From NCBI GenBank assembly GCA_963383645.1, contig OY726572.1, forward strand, positions 23,753,292-23,817,291: a DNA stretch of 64,000 nucleotides. The letters are read 5' to 3'. Below the pieces are notes generated by a model. It saw only the letters and a list, made by a program, of their open reading frames with translations. It made no database searches and had not been told where the DNA came from. How positions within the stretch are numbered: the stretch's first letter is position 1; the number at the start of each line of letters is the position of its first letter. Source of the DNA: Muscardinus avellanarius (taxonomy: Eukaryota > Chordata > Mammalia > Rodentia > Gliridae). A program made the translations under genes and the position numbers. Of this stretch, positions 1 through 9,832 are shown piece by piece.

Positions 1-639
1 CTATTCTTGAGAGCATCCTGCAGAATCCAGAATGGTACAAGTGAGGATGGATGGTGGTGAGATGCACCATGGACGGATGGACCACCACATTGTCAGCACC
101 TCTTCAGGGCCACCACCTCCCCCAAACACCCCACTGCTGAGGCAAATTTCCTAAATGATAGCATAGACTGATACTTCTCGGGGAGGCACAAATTGCTACT
201 TTGCAACCACAGTGAATCTCAACATCTCATTTCCATTGACAGCTAAATTAACAAATCAACTAAACACTGATATGTTTTATGTCTCATCTTATGCCAGTTT
301 TAATGTGTTCCAGGCACAACACAATGCAGAGGAGTTTGGATTTACAGGCTCAGGGGTAAACTGTAAACTATTCATAGCATCCATTTTGCTGACTGAACTA
401 GGAAGCAATTCCTGCATCCATCTGTCAGAGTCTCTGAACTGGGAGGAGACGCATGCAGCGGAAGCAGCTGACCTGGCCAGGCTGTCCCCAAGAGCTGCCA
501 TTCTCTCTGCAACACACTTCCTGGGTATTTGTTCCAATCAGTGGGACGATTCCACTCATAATTTCTTGCCCTGATGGTTTCCATCTGCTTCCCTGACCTC
601 CCTTGTCTTCCTTGAAGAGAAGTGACTCAGAATAATAAA
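1..639. other. Unique sequence with candidate conserved block
   Basis: No repeat family is recognised here. The stretch about 190-400 is AT-rich with homeodomain-like and TGACAG-type (TALE homeodomain) words, for example ttgacagctaaattaac near 237. A 120-codon frame on the plus strand (212-574) starts at GTG, has no recognisable domain and overlaps an open frame on the other strand, so it is not called a gene. Conservation is an inference from base composition only. Confidence 0.25.
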
Positions 640-644
640 GATCT

Positions 645-825
645 TCATTTGCTCAGCACTTTGCACTTTTTGAAATTCAACAGCATCAATGATTTCTTTT
701 CCTTTAATTCTGATGACAGCCCCATGACATTTTATAGATGACAAAATTGGCTCAAGGTCAGATAGGTGGTAAAGGACAGAATGGAACTAGAACTGTTGTC
801 TCCTGGCTTTCATGCCCCTCTAGAC
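645..825 (-). mobile_element. MIR SINE, antisense
   Basis: Reads as the reverse complement of a MIR core. A 'tagatgacaaaattggctcaaggtcag' type segment (split here: tagatgacaaaa, ttggctcaaggtcag) is followed by the 'tggaactagaac' region. The layout matches the antisense MIR order of 'gatgaggaaactgaggc', 'aaggtcacacagc', 'gctgggattcgaac'. Diverged, as expected for this ancient family. Confidence 0.6.
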
Positions 826-984
826 CATTCAAAGGGTGGGTTCTCTGACTCTGCTTGAGCAGAGGGTCGCTGACCACTCCTCCAAGGCCCTGGAATCCTC
901 CCTTTGCGTAGAATCTGGTTATCTAGGTGGGGCTATGCTGGTAGAGAAGACACTGACTGGATAGCATAATCCCTAGACAGCTGG
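826..984. other. Unique sequence
   Basis: I see no repeat, gene or motif in this short stretch. Confidence 0.3.
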
Positions 985-1125
985 TATCTGTTTCCCTTTT
1001 CAATATTTTTTGAAAAATGTAATTATGGTGAAGTTCTAGATAGGTCACATAAGCAGAATCCAACATTAGCCTTTTTGTGTCTGGCTTATTTCCTTAGCAC
1101 AATGTTTACAAAGCCTTGTCCTCTG
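985..1125 (-). mobile_element. L1 3' fragment, antisense
   Basis: The words ttttgtgtctggcttattt and agcacaatgtttacaaagcc are the reverse strand of an old L1 3' region ('tctggcttatttcacttagcataatgt'-like). The same words recur in the longer antisense L1 near 16,985-17,040 of this window. Short and diverged. Confidence 0.45.
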
Positions 1126-1227
1126 CTTTCTGGCAGGCAGAAGGGCCTCCGAGGGATGACGAGGACAGGGGGATGTCTATGGGCTCTCTATCGTGGCTGA
1201 CACCCAACCCAAAGTTACAGGTGTCTG

Positions 1228-1231
1228 TGCG

Positions 1232-1284
<53 letters not shown>
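1228..1284. repeat. (CG)n-(CA)n microsatellite
   Basis: About six CG units run directly into about 22 uninterrupted CA units. Alternating purine-pyrimidine throughout, so it is a potential Z-DNA-forming tract. Likely polymorphic. Confidence 0.95.
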
Positions 1285-1285
<1 letters not shown>

Positions 1286-2528
1286 ACATCCTCTACAGTC
1301 TTCCTGAAAACAGTTCTCGCCATACCTCTTCTCAGAGGCAGATTGAAGCTAGGGATTCTCCATACTTAGTGAGTACTGGAGACTGCCACTGGGAGCCCCA
1401 AATGTCCCTGGTTTGGGGCCCCTGAAATAGTCTCAGTTTGGAACAAATTCACATGGTGGCCCCTATTTCTCAAGCTCCCTTCCAGAGCAGGGGCGATTAT
1501 ATTATGTATATTATGAACCAAGAGACTACAGGTCTCTGACTGACCATTCCCTCCACCTCTCTGAAACTCTGCCCCAACCAATCCTATCACTGGGCAGCAA
1601 TTCCTGCTTGTTCCCGGCCAGCCTCAAGCTCCCATTAGGATTTGATTCATGCTCACCCTCACCTGCATCACCAGTCACTTCTCATCCTTCCAGGTACTGG
1701 CCTCAGCAAACCCCAGCCCTTCCAGGGATGCCACTTATCACCCACAGGGTCACAGCTTGGCACCAGCTATATTCCTTCACCCAGGCTCTGCTGATGTCAC
1801 TTTGGGGAACCCAGGGCAGATTCCTCCCGATCCCAAATGGCACCTCCATGTGCCAGACAGGACTGCAGAGAAAAACGAAACATGGCACATTCTTTGCCCC
1901 CGAGGTTCTAAAATCAGGTATGTCACTATGCGAGATGCCAGACCACACAGAAAGTGTTCCTGCTTGCTTCTGACCACACCGCAGTTATTAACAAACCTGG
2001 AGCTACCTGGCAAGAACAGACCTCCTGCTTAGTCATAAGAGGTGGGAGCATTTCCACCAGCACCTGGGAGAAACCCTGAAAAGGACCAATAAAGATAATC
2101 GTTCACTATGGATGGGGTGGGTGTGAGCGGGGAGACAGAGACAGGAATGATGCTCTGAGGTACTGGGGTCAGCTTGCACCTGAGACCATGGTCTCCGACT
2201 TAGAGGGCACAGTGGAATTTAATGTCAAACTTCAGATCTTCAAAGCAAGACATTTGGGAAATCTGTTTCATTTTGCTTCCTTTTTTATAATAAAAGAACT
2301 GGTTACAAGCTCGCATCCGCTTCTAAGATGCAGGGGCTAGGAAGTGGAAGGACAGGGAGATAACAGGTGGGGGCTTTAACCTCCATTGGCTTCCAGACTC
2401 TACCCTGGGATTAATGACTGCTTGGTAAATGAGCCACCACAGGGCTAAACCTCTATACCTGCAGAAAATGCCCTCAGTGAGCCACAGATAGCCTTTACAC
2501 CTGTAACGAAGCTTTACTCTAAGGAAGG
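1285..2528. other. Unique sequence, no gene seen
   Basis: Mixed-composition DNA. Two overlapping plus-strand frames (1608-1973 and 1649-2032) and two minus-strand frames cover the same bases. None has a domain, a Kozak-supported start or a biased codon pattern I can see, so they are regarded as chance. No repeat is recognised. Confidence 0.3.
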
Positions 2529-2679
2529 AATTCTCAAACTATAGTACGCATCAAAGTCAAGCTTCTTAACATAACCAGGGCTTCTGATTCAGTTGGTCTA
2601 AGGTAAAGTCTCATAGTCTGCATCTCTAATTATGCCAGTTTTAATGGGTCCTGGGGCTGCACCTTGAGCGCCTCCACTA
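2529..2679 (+). mobile_element. MER5-like hAT (Charlie) DNA transposon remnant
   Basis: Starts with ttctcaaactatagtacgca and contains gcttctgattcagttggtc, then gtctgcatctctaa, and ends near ctgcaccttgagcgcctcc. This is the order of the MER5A/B consensus (ttctcaaactttagtgtgcat, ttctgattcagtaggtc, tttgcatttctaa, ccacactttgagaacca). It is a non-autonomous cut-and-paste element dating from early placental evolution. Confidence 0.65.
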
Positions 2680-3174
2680 TAAGTATTTAGCTGCAAGGAA
2701 TGGCCTTCTGGACATTCTGTGACTCCTTGAAGTTTTTTCTGACACCTTCATATGAGCCAAGGAGCTGGATCCCAAGAACAAGGGTCAATTTGGGGGCGAA
2801 GAGTTTCTCAGGGGCGACATGGCCTTTGCCAGGTCGGGCAGGGGATGAAAACAGGAGCTATAGGATGCATCCCCCATCCCAGTGAGCTCAACTGTCTCCA
2901 TCTCTTCGAGGATGACTTGGCACACAGTACTGGGCCAGATGGTCCCCCAGGGTGGTCCATCTGGGTCTGCTTATGAGAATGAATGAACTGTGTCTGCAAA
3001 GTGCTGGCAGCTCTCTGGAGAGGGCATCTTAGCACAATTACTAAAATAATAAATGTTTTCTGTTCATATGGTGTGCTGTGTGTCCTCTGAGAACCCATGC
3101 GCCTTTGCTTATTTGGACAACCAGGCTGATAGAAGTCAAGGTGAGAAGGTGGCCATGTGTCAATGGTATCATTC
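2680..3174. other. Unique sequence
   Basis: No repeat family or gene recognised. Short overlapping frames on both strands (2700-2885, 2752-2976, 2808-3098) are mutual shadows without any domain. Confidence 0.3.
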
Positions 3175-3275
3175 TATGTTTTAAAAGTCAAAGCCCAGAG
3201 AGGTCAAGTCACAGAGTCATCTGGGCCATTTCAGTTGGCCAGTGAGTAGCAGGACCAAGGGAAGACACCAGCTCT
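3175..3275 (-). mobile_element. MIR SINE, antisense
   Basis: cccagagaggtcaagtcaca followed by ccagtgagtagcaggacc matches the antisense MIR core ('cagagaggttaagtgactt', 'agtaagtggcagagc'). Confidence 0.5.
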
Positions 3276-3304
3276 TTAGAAGGAAGCCAGGGCACTAATG
3301 ATTC

Positions 3305-3410
3305 CTATGGCAAATGCCTACTTTATGAAGCACTTTGACACATATGAAATGTCATCTTTGTAATAGTTCCACGAGGTGGATATGAAGTCAGTGAACAGGT
3401 TTGTTTCTTT
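3305..3410 (-). mobile_element. MIR 3' part, antisense
   Basis: gaagcactttgacacatatg, then a diverged 'catttaatcctcacaaca' segment, then cacgaggtggatatg. This is the reverse of the MIR 3' half. It may be a second, rearranged piece of the MIR just upstream. Confidence 0.45.
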
Positions 3411-3577
3411 TCTAGGACAAAGAAGCAAGAAGACAGAACTGAAGGAGGCCCCCATTCTATTATTTACAACTCCTATCGTAAGAAAAAAAATTCCCCAATT
3501 CAACACTCTGTTGTGTTAATGGTATTCACTGAGGATTCTCCATTAAAGGGACCCAAATTCAGCCATCACCCTATAAA

Positions 3578-3765
3578 AGCTTAGAAGACAGGCTGCATGA
3601 GTTTGACCCTGGGCTCCATCATGCATTAAACCTGAAAGGTCGGGCAGGTGGTTTATCCTAGGCAGGACTCAGTTTCCCCATTTGTGATGGGATGCAAGAG
3701 CACCTTAGTTACCAGGCCTTTGTGAAGAGCCCATGAGCATGTCAATCAAATTCTCACTGGTGCTG
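3578..3765 (+). mobile_element. MIR SINE
   Basis: gagtttgaccctgggctcc, then caggactcagtttccccatt, then tgtgatgggatgcaagagca. This follows MIR sense order ('ctgggttcgaatcc', 'cctcagtttcctcatctgt', 'aaatggggataat'). Confidence 0.6.
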
Positions 3766-4744
3766 TCACAGAGCAAGGCTCGATGGACATTAGTTGCATT
3801 ATTCTTGCCACCCACGTTGAAATGGGTTTCAAGGCTGTCACCTCTACAGACTTGAGGACTGTGGAGTTGGCCTTCTTCTCTGGGACTTGCTGGGTTCTAA
3901 TTACTGGGCAGCAGTGGTATACCTGGCCCGCGGCACAGCCTACCTGTTTCTTTTTGACCTCTTTCTGGCTGGTGCTCTTGACAGTAGGCCTTAGCCTGGA
4001 TTTTGGCCTCTGTTTGTGGCCTCATCCAGGGAAAGTCATTTCAAACTGTGTGTTGATGATGGATGCCTTCTAGGCTGAGATTCATGGGCAACACGGGCTT
4101 AATAGCCCATTACAAATCACAGTGGGGGAATCAGAGTGTAATATGCTAAAGCAATTGGCACAGCGTCTATAAGGGCAGGGGGCAATGGCTGGAGGGAGAG
4201 GTTCATCTTGACACAAGCCAACTCCACATTCAAGAGGCAGGGTTCCTCCACACCTGGGCTACTTTAAACCCTCAGTACAAAAATCAGGGGCAGTCTGGGC
4301 CCTGGATGGTCATCTCTCTCTTCATTATTTCCAGCTCTTGAGGAGGACCTTGTAGATGGCATAAAGGATGTACAAAGGGTGGTCAGTTGGCGGCTCACTG
4401 AGAGGGGCCATGTAAGCAGGGAGAACTGAGACAGTGGTTTACACATTCAACACTGAGGAAATGCCATGCTCAGGAAGAGTCAGTGGTGTATAGAGGGCTA
4501 CCTATAGGAAAGGTTCCAAGCTAGACAAACAAAGCCAGCACCTGCAGAGTCTCTGTTACCATGGCTACAGAGAGGGCTGGTCTAGAGGGACTTGGCAGGG
4601 ATGTTTAGACCAGGTAGGGGAGGAATTACTGAGATAGAAGCATTATTCACTCAGACTGGAGGGAGGCAGCCCAGATCCCTGGAGCATGGTTAACAATCAC
4701 TATTAGCATCACTAGCAGGCAAGGCTGATGAACAGTTGGTCTTT
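3766..4744. other. Unique sequence; candidate conserved block 4070-4165; RFX-like site 4555-4568
   Basis: Mostly ordinary unique DNA. About 4070-4165 holds gcttaatagcccattac and aagcaattggcacagc, AT-core homeodomain-type words in otherwise non-repetitive sequence. At 4555-4568 GTTACCATGGCTAC resembles the palindromic RFX X-box (GTTNCCATGGNAAC) with one mismatch. A frame at 3783-4073 (96 codons) has no domain and is not called. Confidence 0.25.
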
Positions 4745-4865
4745 GGTCAAAGGCTTGGGCAGCTGGCTCGGTCTTTATAGGTCTCACTTTTCCTATCTGC
4801 AAAGTGGGCATAGATAGGGCTATTCTGTCTCTACTATAAGATTTCTGGGATCAGAACTCTCCCAT
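4745..4865 (+). mobile_element. MIR fragment
   Basis: The segment tctcacttttcctatctgca followed by aagtgggcatagataggg matches the MIR 'cagtttcctcatctgtaaaatggggataata' region. Short and diverged. Confidence 0.4.
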
Positions 4866-4974
4866 TATATAACTCGAGGGCATTCTATGGGAGGTCTGTC
4901 AGATCTGATTGAGGTAATGAGATGGAAGTCATAAAGGAAATCTCATGAACTTGAAGGAACTATGTAAATGTAGG

Positions 4975-5350
4975 TGTTCCAGTCAGCATTCTCACTGTTG
5001 TCACCCAAAATACCTGACAGGCATCACTTAGAAGGGGGAAGATCTATTTGCTTACAGTTCTGGAGGTTTCAGTACATGTTAGGCTGGATCACATTTGTGG
5101 AGAAGTGGAGAAATAGACTCATGGGAGAAATGAGGAACATACATATAGTCCCTGGGGCCACATCCAGTGACCTATCTCCTCCAGACACATACCATTTGTT
5201 ACCTTACAACTCAATAAATTAATTAATCCATCAATGGATGTATCCACTGATAAGATCAGAACCCTCATAATTTTATTATTTCATCTCTGAACATTGTTGC
5301 ATTGCCATACATGAGTTTTTCCAGGGACACTGTATATCCAATCAACAACC
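4975..5350 (-). mobile_element. MaLR-type solo LTR, antisense
   Basis: Begins tgttccagtcagcattctca and continues caaaatacctgacaggca, ttacagttctggaggttt, then near the other end attaattaatccatcaatgg and a 'cataattttattatttcat' segment, ending ttccagggacactgtatatc. This is the reverse-complement layout of ERVL-MaLR LTRs, whose 3' end reads 'ggtattttggtca' and whose 5' end reads 'tatggtttgga'. No internal retroviral sequence flanks it, so it is a solo LTR. At least five other copies in this window share the layout. Confidence 0.75.
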
Positions 5351-5379
5351 TGGCCCCTGAAGAGCTCATGCCCATCTAA

Positions 5380-5495
5380 GTTAATATATTATTTTAGAAT
5401 ATTATAAATTATATATTATAATTATGCATATGATTATATATCATAATTATTATATAGTAACTATATAGTAAGTTACTATATTATTTTATTCTGTG
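5380..5495. repeat. AT-rich low-complexity tract with inverted repeat
   Basis: Nearly pure A/T. Contains a perfect 10-bp inverted repeat (5452-5461 and 5472-5481, 10-nt spacer) centred on the tagtaac/gttacta words. Could extrude as a cruciform. No transposon family is recognised. Confidence 0.8.
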
Positions 5496-5799
5496 TGCTA
5501 GATTAGAATTTCCTTGAGCAAGGAGGCATTTGTTGTGGTCAGAAAGAGGTCAGTGGTCCCTTGATGACCCCATTGGATCATTGATTCTGGAGCAAAGATA
5601 GATGCAGAGATCCTGAGAAATAGAAACCTCCACTGAGTATCATAATTGGCTGGTTTCTCAAGGTTGGTTGCCACTGGCTCTAGCCTTCTTGGGATTCTTG
5701 CTCCCAGGAGCCTTCCAGATGTCTCCATAGTGTCTGAACAGTACCCCTGAGCGCTTGTTCTGAGGCAAGCTGAGCAATGAAGGAGTACCACGAAACTAG
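5496..5799. other. Unique sequence
   Basis: A 97-codon minus-strand frame (5498-5791) is open but shows no domain, and no splice or promoter context is visible. Not called a gene. Confidence 0.3.
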
Positions 5800-5804
5800 C
5801 AGAG

Positions 5805-6005
5805 GTAATTTAATCAGCATCTGCTCAGTGCCAGTCACTGTGGATACACTGCCACTTTACCCCCCTCAACCCAATGAGTAGATATTATCATCTTTGAGTA
5901 ATGGATAAAGAAACCCAGACCAAGTGAGGTTAAGTGACTTGTCTGAGGCTGTAGAGAGAAATGTGAACACATTCAAATCTAAGCACATTCTGTTCCATTG
6001 GTATC
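5805..6005 (-). mobile_element. MIR SINE, antisense
   Basis: catctgctcagtgccagtca at the left, then atattatcatctttgagtaa, then gtgaggttaagtgacttgtc. This is the full antisense MIR order from 3' end to core and is the best-preserved antisense MIR in the first 10 kb. Confidence 0.7.
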
Positions 6006-6369
6006 TCCCACTGCAAAACATTGGTTTTGGGAACTAGTTTTTTAGTACTTCATGAAAGTGTAATTAGATGGCAAAAAGTACAGAAAGGTTCTGAATTCTA
6101 TTTCCCTCTTAAATATTCATATTGTATATTAGCACGTCAAAGGCTCCAATTTGTCCTGTCCTGGAGAAATTTGGGCAACATTTTAAAGCCCAAAATTCAT
6201 TATACATATTTGAACACAGAACAGTTTTCCACCCCCAAAGGTTGTGGGAAATACTGAGTTACGTCATGGTTTTCATTTTTAATTAACATATAGAACTATT
6301 AAAGATAAACGAAAAATACTTTTTTGGTGTCTTGTATTTTGTGGTACTTAAGACATGTGCAAACCAAGG
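6006..6369. other. AT-rich unique sequence
   Basis: Non-repetitive and AT-rich, with words such as gtgtaattagatggc and cccaaaattcattatac that would fit a constrained non-coding block. There is no direct proof. The 78-codon frame at 6021 is not convincing. Confidence 0.25.
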
Positions 6370-6605
6370 AAAGCTGTATGAAAGCTTAGAGAGAGGAATG
6401 ATTCATTCTCCCAGAAGGCTTTGCAGAGGCGCTAACACTGGAGTTGGGCCATGAGGCATCAGTAGAGATCACCTGACAACAGCAGGGAAGGTGTTCCAGA
6501 GGAACACCTTCATGAGAGATGCTCCACTGGATGCCAGTGCTGCTGCCTTTGCTGCCTGAGTCCCTGGCTCCTGGAGGACCATTTCTTTTACCTGTCACAA
6601 TTGAC
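6370..6605 (+). mobile_element. Ancient interspersed repeat, family not assigned
   Basis: The order cagaaggctttgcagagg, ctggagttgggccatgagg, caacagcagggaaggtgttcc resembles a widespread old mammalian repeat ('ttcctggaggaggtgacatttgagctgggccttgaagg', 'gggcattccaggcagagg'). I cannot name the family with confidence. Contains the perfect hairpin at 6487-6511. Confidence 0.4.
6487..6511. repeat. Perfect 11-bp inverted repeat, 3-nt loop
   Basis: Arms gaaggtgttcc (6487-6497) and ggaacaccttc (6501-6511) around the loop aga. All 11 positions pair. Confidence 0.9.
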
Positions 6606-6696
6606 TGAGACAGGGATAACCAATACGTAGGCTGGAGATAACCTATGACTTGTGTGGTCCATCATTTAAGGGTCAAATGAAAGTCATAGGATTTTC

Positions 6697-7130
6697 TTTT
6701 TCTTTTTCTTTTTTCAGTACTAGGGATGGAACCTAGGGGCATTCTACCTCCGAGCTATACCCCAAGTCCTGGTTTTTTTTTTTTTTAATTCTTTTTTGTA
6801 TTTGTGTGGATCTGGGGATGGAACCCAGAGGGATTTGACCTCTGAGCTACATCCCCTGCCCTATTTTTTTTATTCTTTATTTTGAAACAGGGCCTCACTA
6901 AGTAGCTGAGGCTGCCTGCGAACCGTGATCCTCAGGTCTCAGCCTCCCAAATTCTGGGATTACAAGCATGTACCACCACACCCGGCTTTTATCCTTTATT
7001 TTTAAAACAGTGTCTCACTAAGTTGCGGAGGGTCTCACTATGTAGCTGAGGCTGCCCGAGAACTCCAATCCTCCGGCCTCAGCCTCCCGAATGCTGGAAT
7101 TAATTATAAGCGTGCACCACCACGCCTGGC
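6697..7130 (-). mobile_element. B1-dID SINE (antisense), interrupted by a second SINE
   Basis: The outer element is flanked by a direct repeat taggattttc (6687-6696 and 7131-7140). Reading the plus strand, its ID-like half comes first (ctagggatggaacctagggg, 6720-6770) and its B1-like half last (gtctcactaagttgcggagg to caccaccacgcctggc, about 7010-7130). Between them sits the inner antisense copy listed separately. This gives a clear order of events: outer element first, inner one later. Confidence 0.8.
6776..6988 (-). mobile_element. Inner B1-dID SINE, antisense
   Basis: Starts at the poly-T tract (tail of the inserted copy). It reads tctggggatggaacccagag, tctgagctacatcccctgcc, ttttgaaacagggcctcact, then B1 antisense ending in ccaccacacccggc. 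It splits the outer SINE between its two monomers, where the A-rich linker lies. A-rich linkers are a common SINE target. Confidence 0.8.
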
Positions 7131-7140
7131 TAGGATTTTC

Positions 7141-7499
7141 GATTTGAGAAATTTGATCAAATACATGGAGAGATTTGACGATTTATAGTGACAATCACAG
7201 CTGAAAAGTTGTGAAGTGGGGAAGCCAGTATAATTTGATTATCTCAGTGGGAGCTTGGGGCTGGGGAGACAGACAATTACTCCCGAGCAGAGGATGCTAG
7301 CCGAACCAAGGGCTGAAGAGAGAAATGGCAGTCCTCAGGGCTGGCCATGTGAAGAGCTGAGTGTGGGCTTTAGGATCCAAGGCCTTTCTGTGTGTCCCTG
7401 GTGTTTAGACCCTCCTCAGCTCAGGCCACAGGGAAGCCAGCTTATCAGCGCCCTTAGCCTTGACAGCCTTAGTCCCTTCTCTTAGTTGCCCTGGGCATA
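7141..7499. other. Unique sequence
   Basis: No repeat or gene recognised. The frame at 7255-7485 has no domain. Confidence 0.3.
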
Positions 7500-7725
7500 A
7501 GGAGAAGGAAATAATGACCATCTTAGAGTAGGGAGGTGCAGTAGTGTAGAGAGGCAACTGGAGTCTGGGCTCTGGACCAGCTGTGCTTGTGTTGGCCATG
7601 TCACTTGGTATCTGTGCCGCTCACCTCAACTGCTAGACTGTAGACAATAATGATCATGGAAAAAAACCAAACGAGATACCCTGCCTGAAGGCCCTTTGGG
7701 AACTGTCACAAGCATCCCAGATTTA
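7500..7725 (+). mobile_element. MIR SINE
   Basis: gtgcagtagtgtagagaggc (5' tRNA-like start), ctggagtctgggctctgga, ttggccatgtcacttggta, then gacaataatgatcatgg and a weak 3' part. Sense MIR order is preserved over about 220 bp. Confidence 0.65.
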
Positions 7726-8251
7726 TTACTGTTACTAGTTGTGGAAATGTAGACAGGAGGAAAGGTGGCGATGCCTTTAAAGGCCAGGAGGGGGCAGCGA
7801 TGCTTGGGATGCTTCAAGTGGGAGATAATGAGCTCAACGCATCTTCTTCCCCATCCATCAACCATCAATTTCTCACTTTTGGCGTATTTACATTTTCAAT
7901 TATCCCAATTTTCATGGAAGAGAGAAAAACGACACGATTAAACAGAAGGCCCTTCTCTGGAATTTGCCCATGTGAGAACACAGAGCTTTAGCTGCTTGGC
8001 CAAGTCTGGCTCTGGCCACTGTGGATGGCAAGTCTCCATCTCTAGAGGGCAGAGGGCAGGGAATTTACAAGGTGGTGTTGGAGTTAAATTCTGTTCCTCT
8101 ATCTACACCAGAGAGAGGTGTTTTGTCCATTACACACTTAGGTTGAGCTGTAAATGACCCAAGGCAGTATTTTGAGGTTTCAATGTTTTCTGGTGGAAGA
8201 GGTCACAGTAAAGTGAGGGTCTGAAGAAAAAGTGTGTATTGAAGGCTTGCT
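7726..8251. other. Unique sequence
   Basis: No repeat recognised. Two overlapping frames (7626-7868 minus, 7800-7991 plus) are opposite-strand shadows with no domain. Confidence 0.3.
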
Positions 8252-8252
8252 A

Positions 8253-8332
8253 TTAGGTTGAACCAAATGAAATTGTCGAAGTCAGGCCATTTTGTACCCA
8301 TAAAAATGGCAATTTTATGTGAGTCAACCTAG
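8253..8332. mobile_element. 80-bp mariner-like MITE
   Basis: The 80-bp segment has imperfect terminal inverted repeats: ttaggttgaaccaaatgaaa at the left, and gagtcaacctag preceded by aatggcaattttatgt at the right. An inner pair, gccatttt and aaaaatggc, extends the near-palindrome. It is flanked by TA-like sequence (tat at the left). Size and the TTAGGTTG tip match the design of mariner MITEs such as MADE1. The family in this lineage is not named. Confidence 0.65.
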
Positions 8333-8523
8333 TGCATTCGGACTCTGTGCTGGATTCTTCATACGCATGCGATGGGAAAATGTCAGTAGTTCTTTTGCTC
8401 TGCTTAGGATATTGAGACACAAGGGTAGGGGCGACAATGAATGAATGCTGACAAATTTAAAATAGAAAGGCCATTTTGGTCCTTACTTGAGAGCCATAGT
8501 TCCAAAACTACCCCCTCACTAAC
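8333..8523. other. Unique sequence
   Basis: No feature recognised between the MITE and the LTR. Confidence 0.3.
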
Positions 8524-8830
8524 TGTCATGATTTGGATCTGGAGTGGTTCACAGTGCAGCAGGGTTCAAAGGTGAGACACGACAGCATTATATTGACAGC
8601 ATTATATCTGTCCCTGGCGTGTGTGTCTCTCTGTCTGTCTGTCTGTCTCTGTCTGCTTTCTGGCTACCACAAGCTGAGCAGTTCTCCTCTGCTTTCCACA
8701 CCATGATGTTTCTGCCTTGGAGCCTGCTCACCATGGACTAACCTCTGAAACCATGAGCCAAGATAGACTTTTTCTTCTCTACATTCTTGTCAGGCATTTT
8801 GGTCACAACGACAAGAAGATGACTAGCATG
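8524..8830 (+). mobile_element. MaLR-type solo LTR
   Basis: Sense copy. It starts tgtcatgatttggatctgg and carries a (CTGT)n/(TC)n tract at 8623-8660. Next come a gctttctggctaccacaagc block, ccatgatgtttctgccttgg, ctctgaaaccatgagccaag and the 3' end caggcattttggtcacaac. A sense copy near 20.9 kb has the same block order. The pyrimidine tract is at the position where other copies have grown GA/CT microsatellites. Confidence 0.75.
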
Positions 8831-9608
8831 CTAATCTTTGTCCCTTTACTATGCCCTTCAGTGTGGCCTCCTTGCTGGCCTCTAGGTCTTTCAGACCTTC
8901 ACTTTTGAGTGTATAAATGGACTGTGATAAGACTAGGGCCATGTCCCAGAGAGGCAGATGTTCCAGAGAGGCCAGCTGTGGCCAGCTCCCTCTCCTGACT
9001 CTAAAGGATTCTGGATTCTGTCCCATGCTAAGTGGCCCTGTTGTCTCCATGCCACATCACCTCTTCTTGGCTGTGCTCAAAGGGCATTTCTTTCACAGGC
9101 TGGCCAACAATGACCTATGATTTATGTGGCTTTGCTTAAAAGCCTGGTATGGGTCAGCCAGAGTCCTTTCTTTAGCACTTGAAATGGACACAGTGCTGGC
9201 TGGCTGTCATGTCTAAGCTGAAAGGTTCCGGGGTGGATTTGGGGCTGAGGTGGCCTTTCTGGGCCAGGTTCCAGCTCAAGTTCAGAAGCAGCTAAATGGA
9301 GTGGGGCAGGAGGTCAGATTAGCACCCCAGCAGAAGGCAGAATGTCATGAATGGAGATGGTGCTTCCTCTGCAGCCTTAGCCCTTATTATTCTAGTTTAG
9401 AGAAAGAACAGCTAAAACCTAGAGGCTTCAATAATACCTAACATACAGCATCTGGCCTCTGTTTGGCACAGTAAGTTGAGGAGTTACTTTTGTCTCTGTA
9501 GCTTTCTGGTTCTAGTCCCGGGCTGTGAGTTCCATAACAAGGTGTCCATTTTTATTTGTGGTGACTTGAGTGGATATCTGATGACTTCCCTCAAAACTGA
9601 CTGCTTCT
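8831..9608. other. Unique sequence
   Basis: No repeat recognised. Short frames at 8823-9050 (minus), 8917-9120 and 9250-9441 (plus) show no domain. A 14-bp target duplication, aactgactgcttct (9595-9608), at the right edge belongs to the next element. Confidence 0.3.
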
Positions 9609-9818
9609 AGCCGGGCGTGGTGGCGCACGCTTGTAATCCCCGTGCTTGGGAGGCAGAGACAGGAGGATCGCGCAGGTTTGAAGCCAGCCGCGCTGGCTTA
9701 AGAGACTCTGTTTCCAAATAAAAATATAAAAAAATAGATCTGGGAGTGTAGCCCGGAGGTAGAAGGGCTTCCAGGAACTCCAGTACCACAAAAAAAAAAA
9801 CCAAAAAAAAAAAAAAAC
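9609..9818 (+). mobile_element. Young B1-dID SINE with B1 deletion
   Basis: Flanked by a perfect 14-bp target-site duplication, aactgactgcttct (9595-9608 and 9819-9832). Left half: gccgggcgtggtggcgcacg, ggaggcagagacaggaggat, then the diagnostic junction gctggcttaagagactctg. The right ID-like half is tctgggagtgtagcccggag to ggaactccagtaccac, ending in an A-rich tail. The B1 half lacks the 25-30 bp 'ctcagcaacttagtgaggccc...' segment found in the older copies of this window. Confidence 0.9.
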
Positions 9819-9832
9819 AACTGACTGCTTCT

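Noticed and set aside
212..574. 120-codon frame near the left end
   Set aside because: Starts at GTG, no domain, and other frames are open over the same bases.
9609..9818. tRNA gene in the right half of B1-dID copies
   Set aside because: The ID-like half is tRNA-derived but lacks a foldable cloverleaf and is part of a dispersed SINE.
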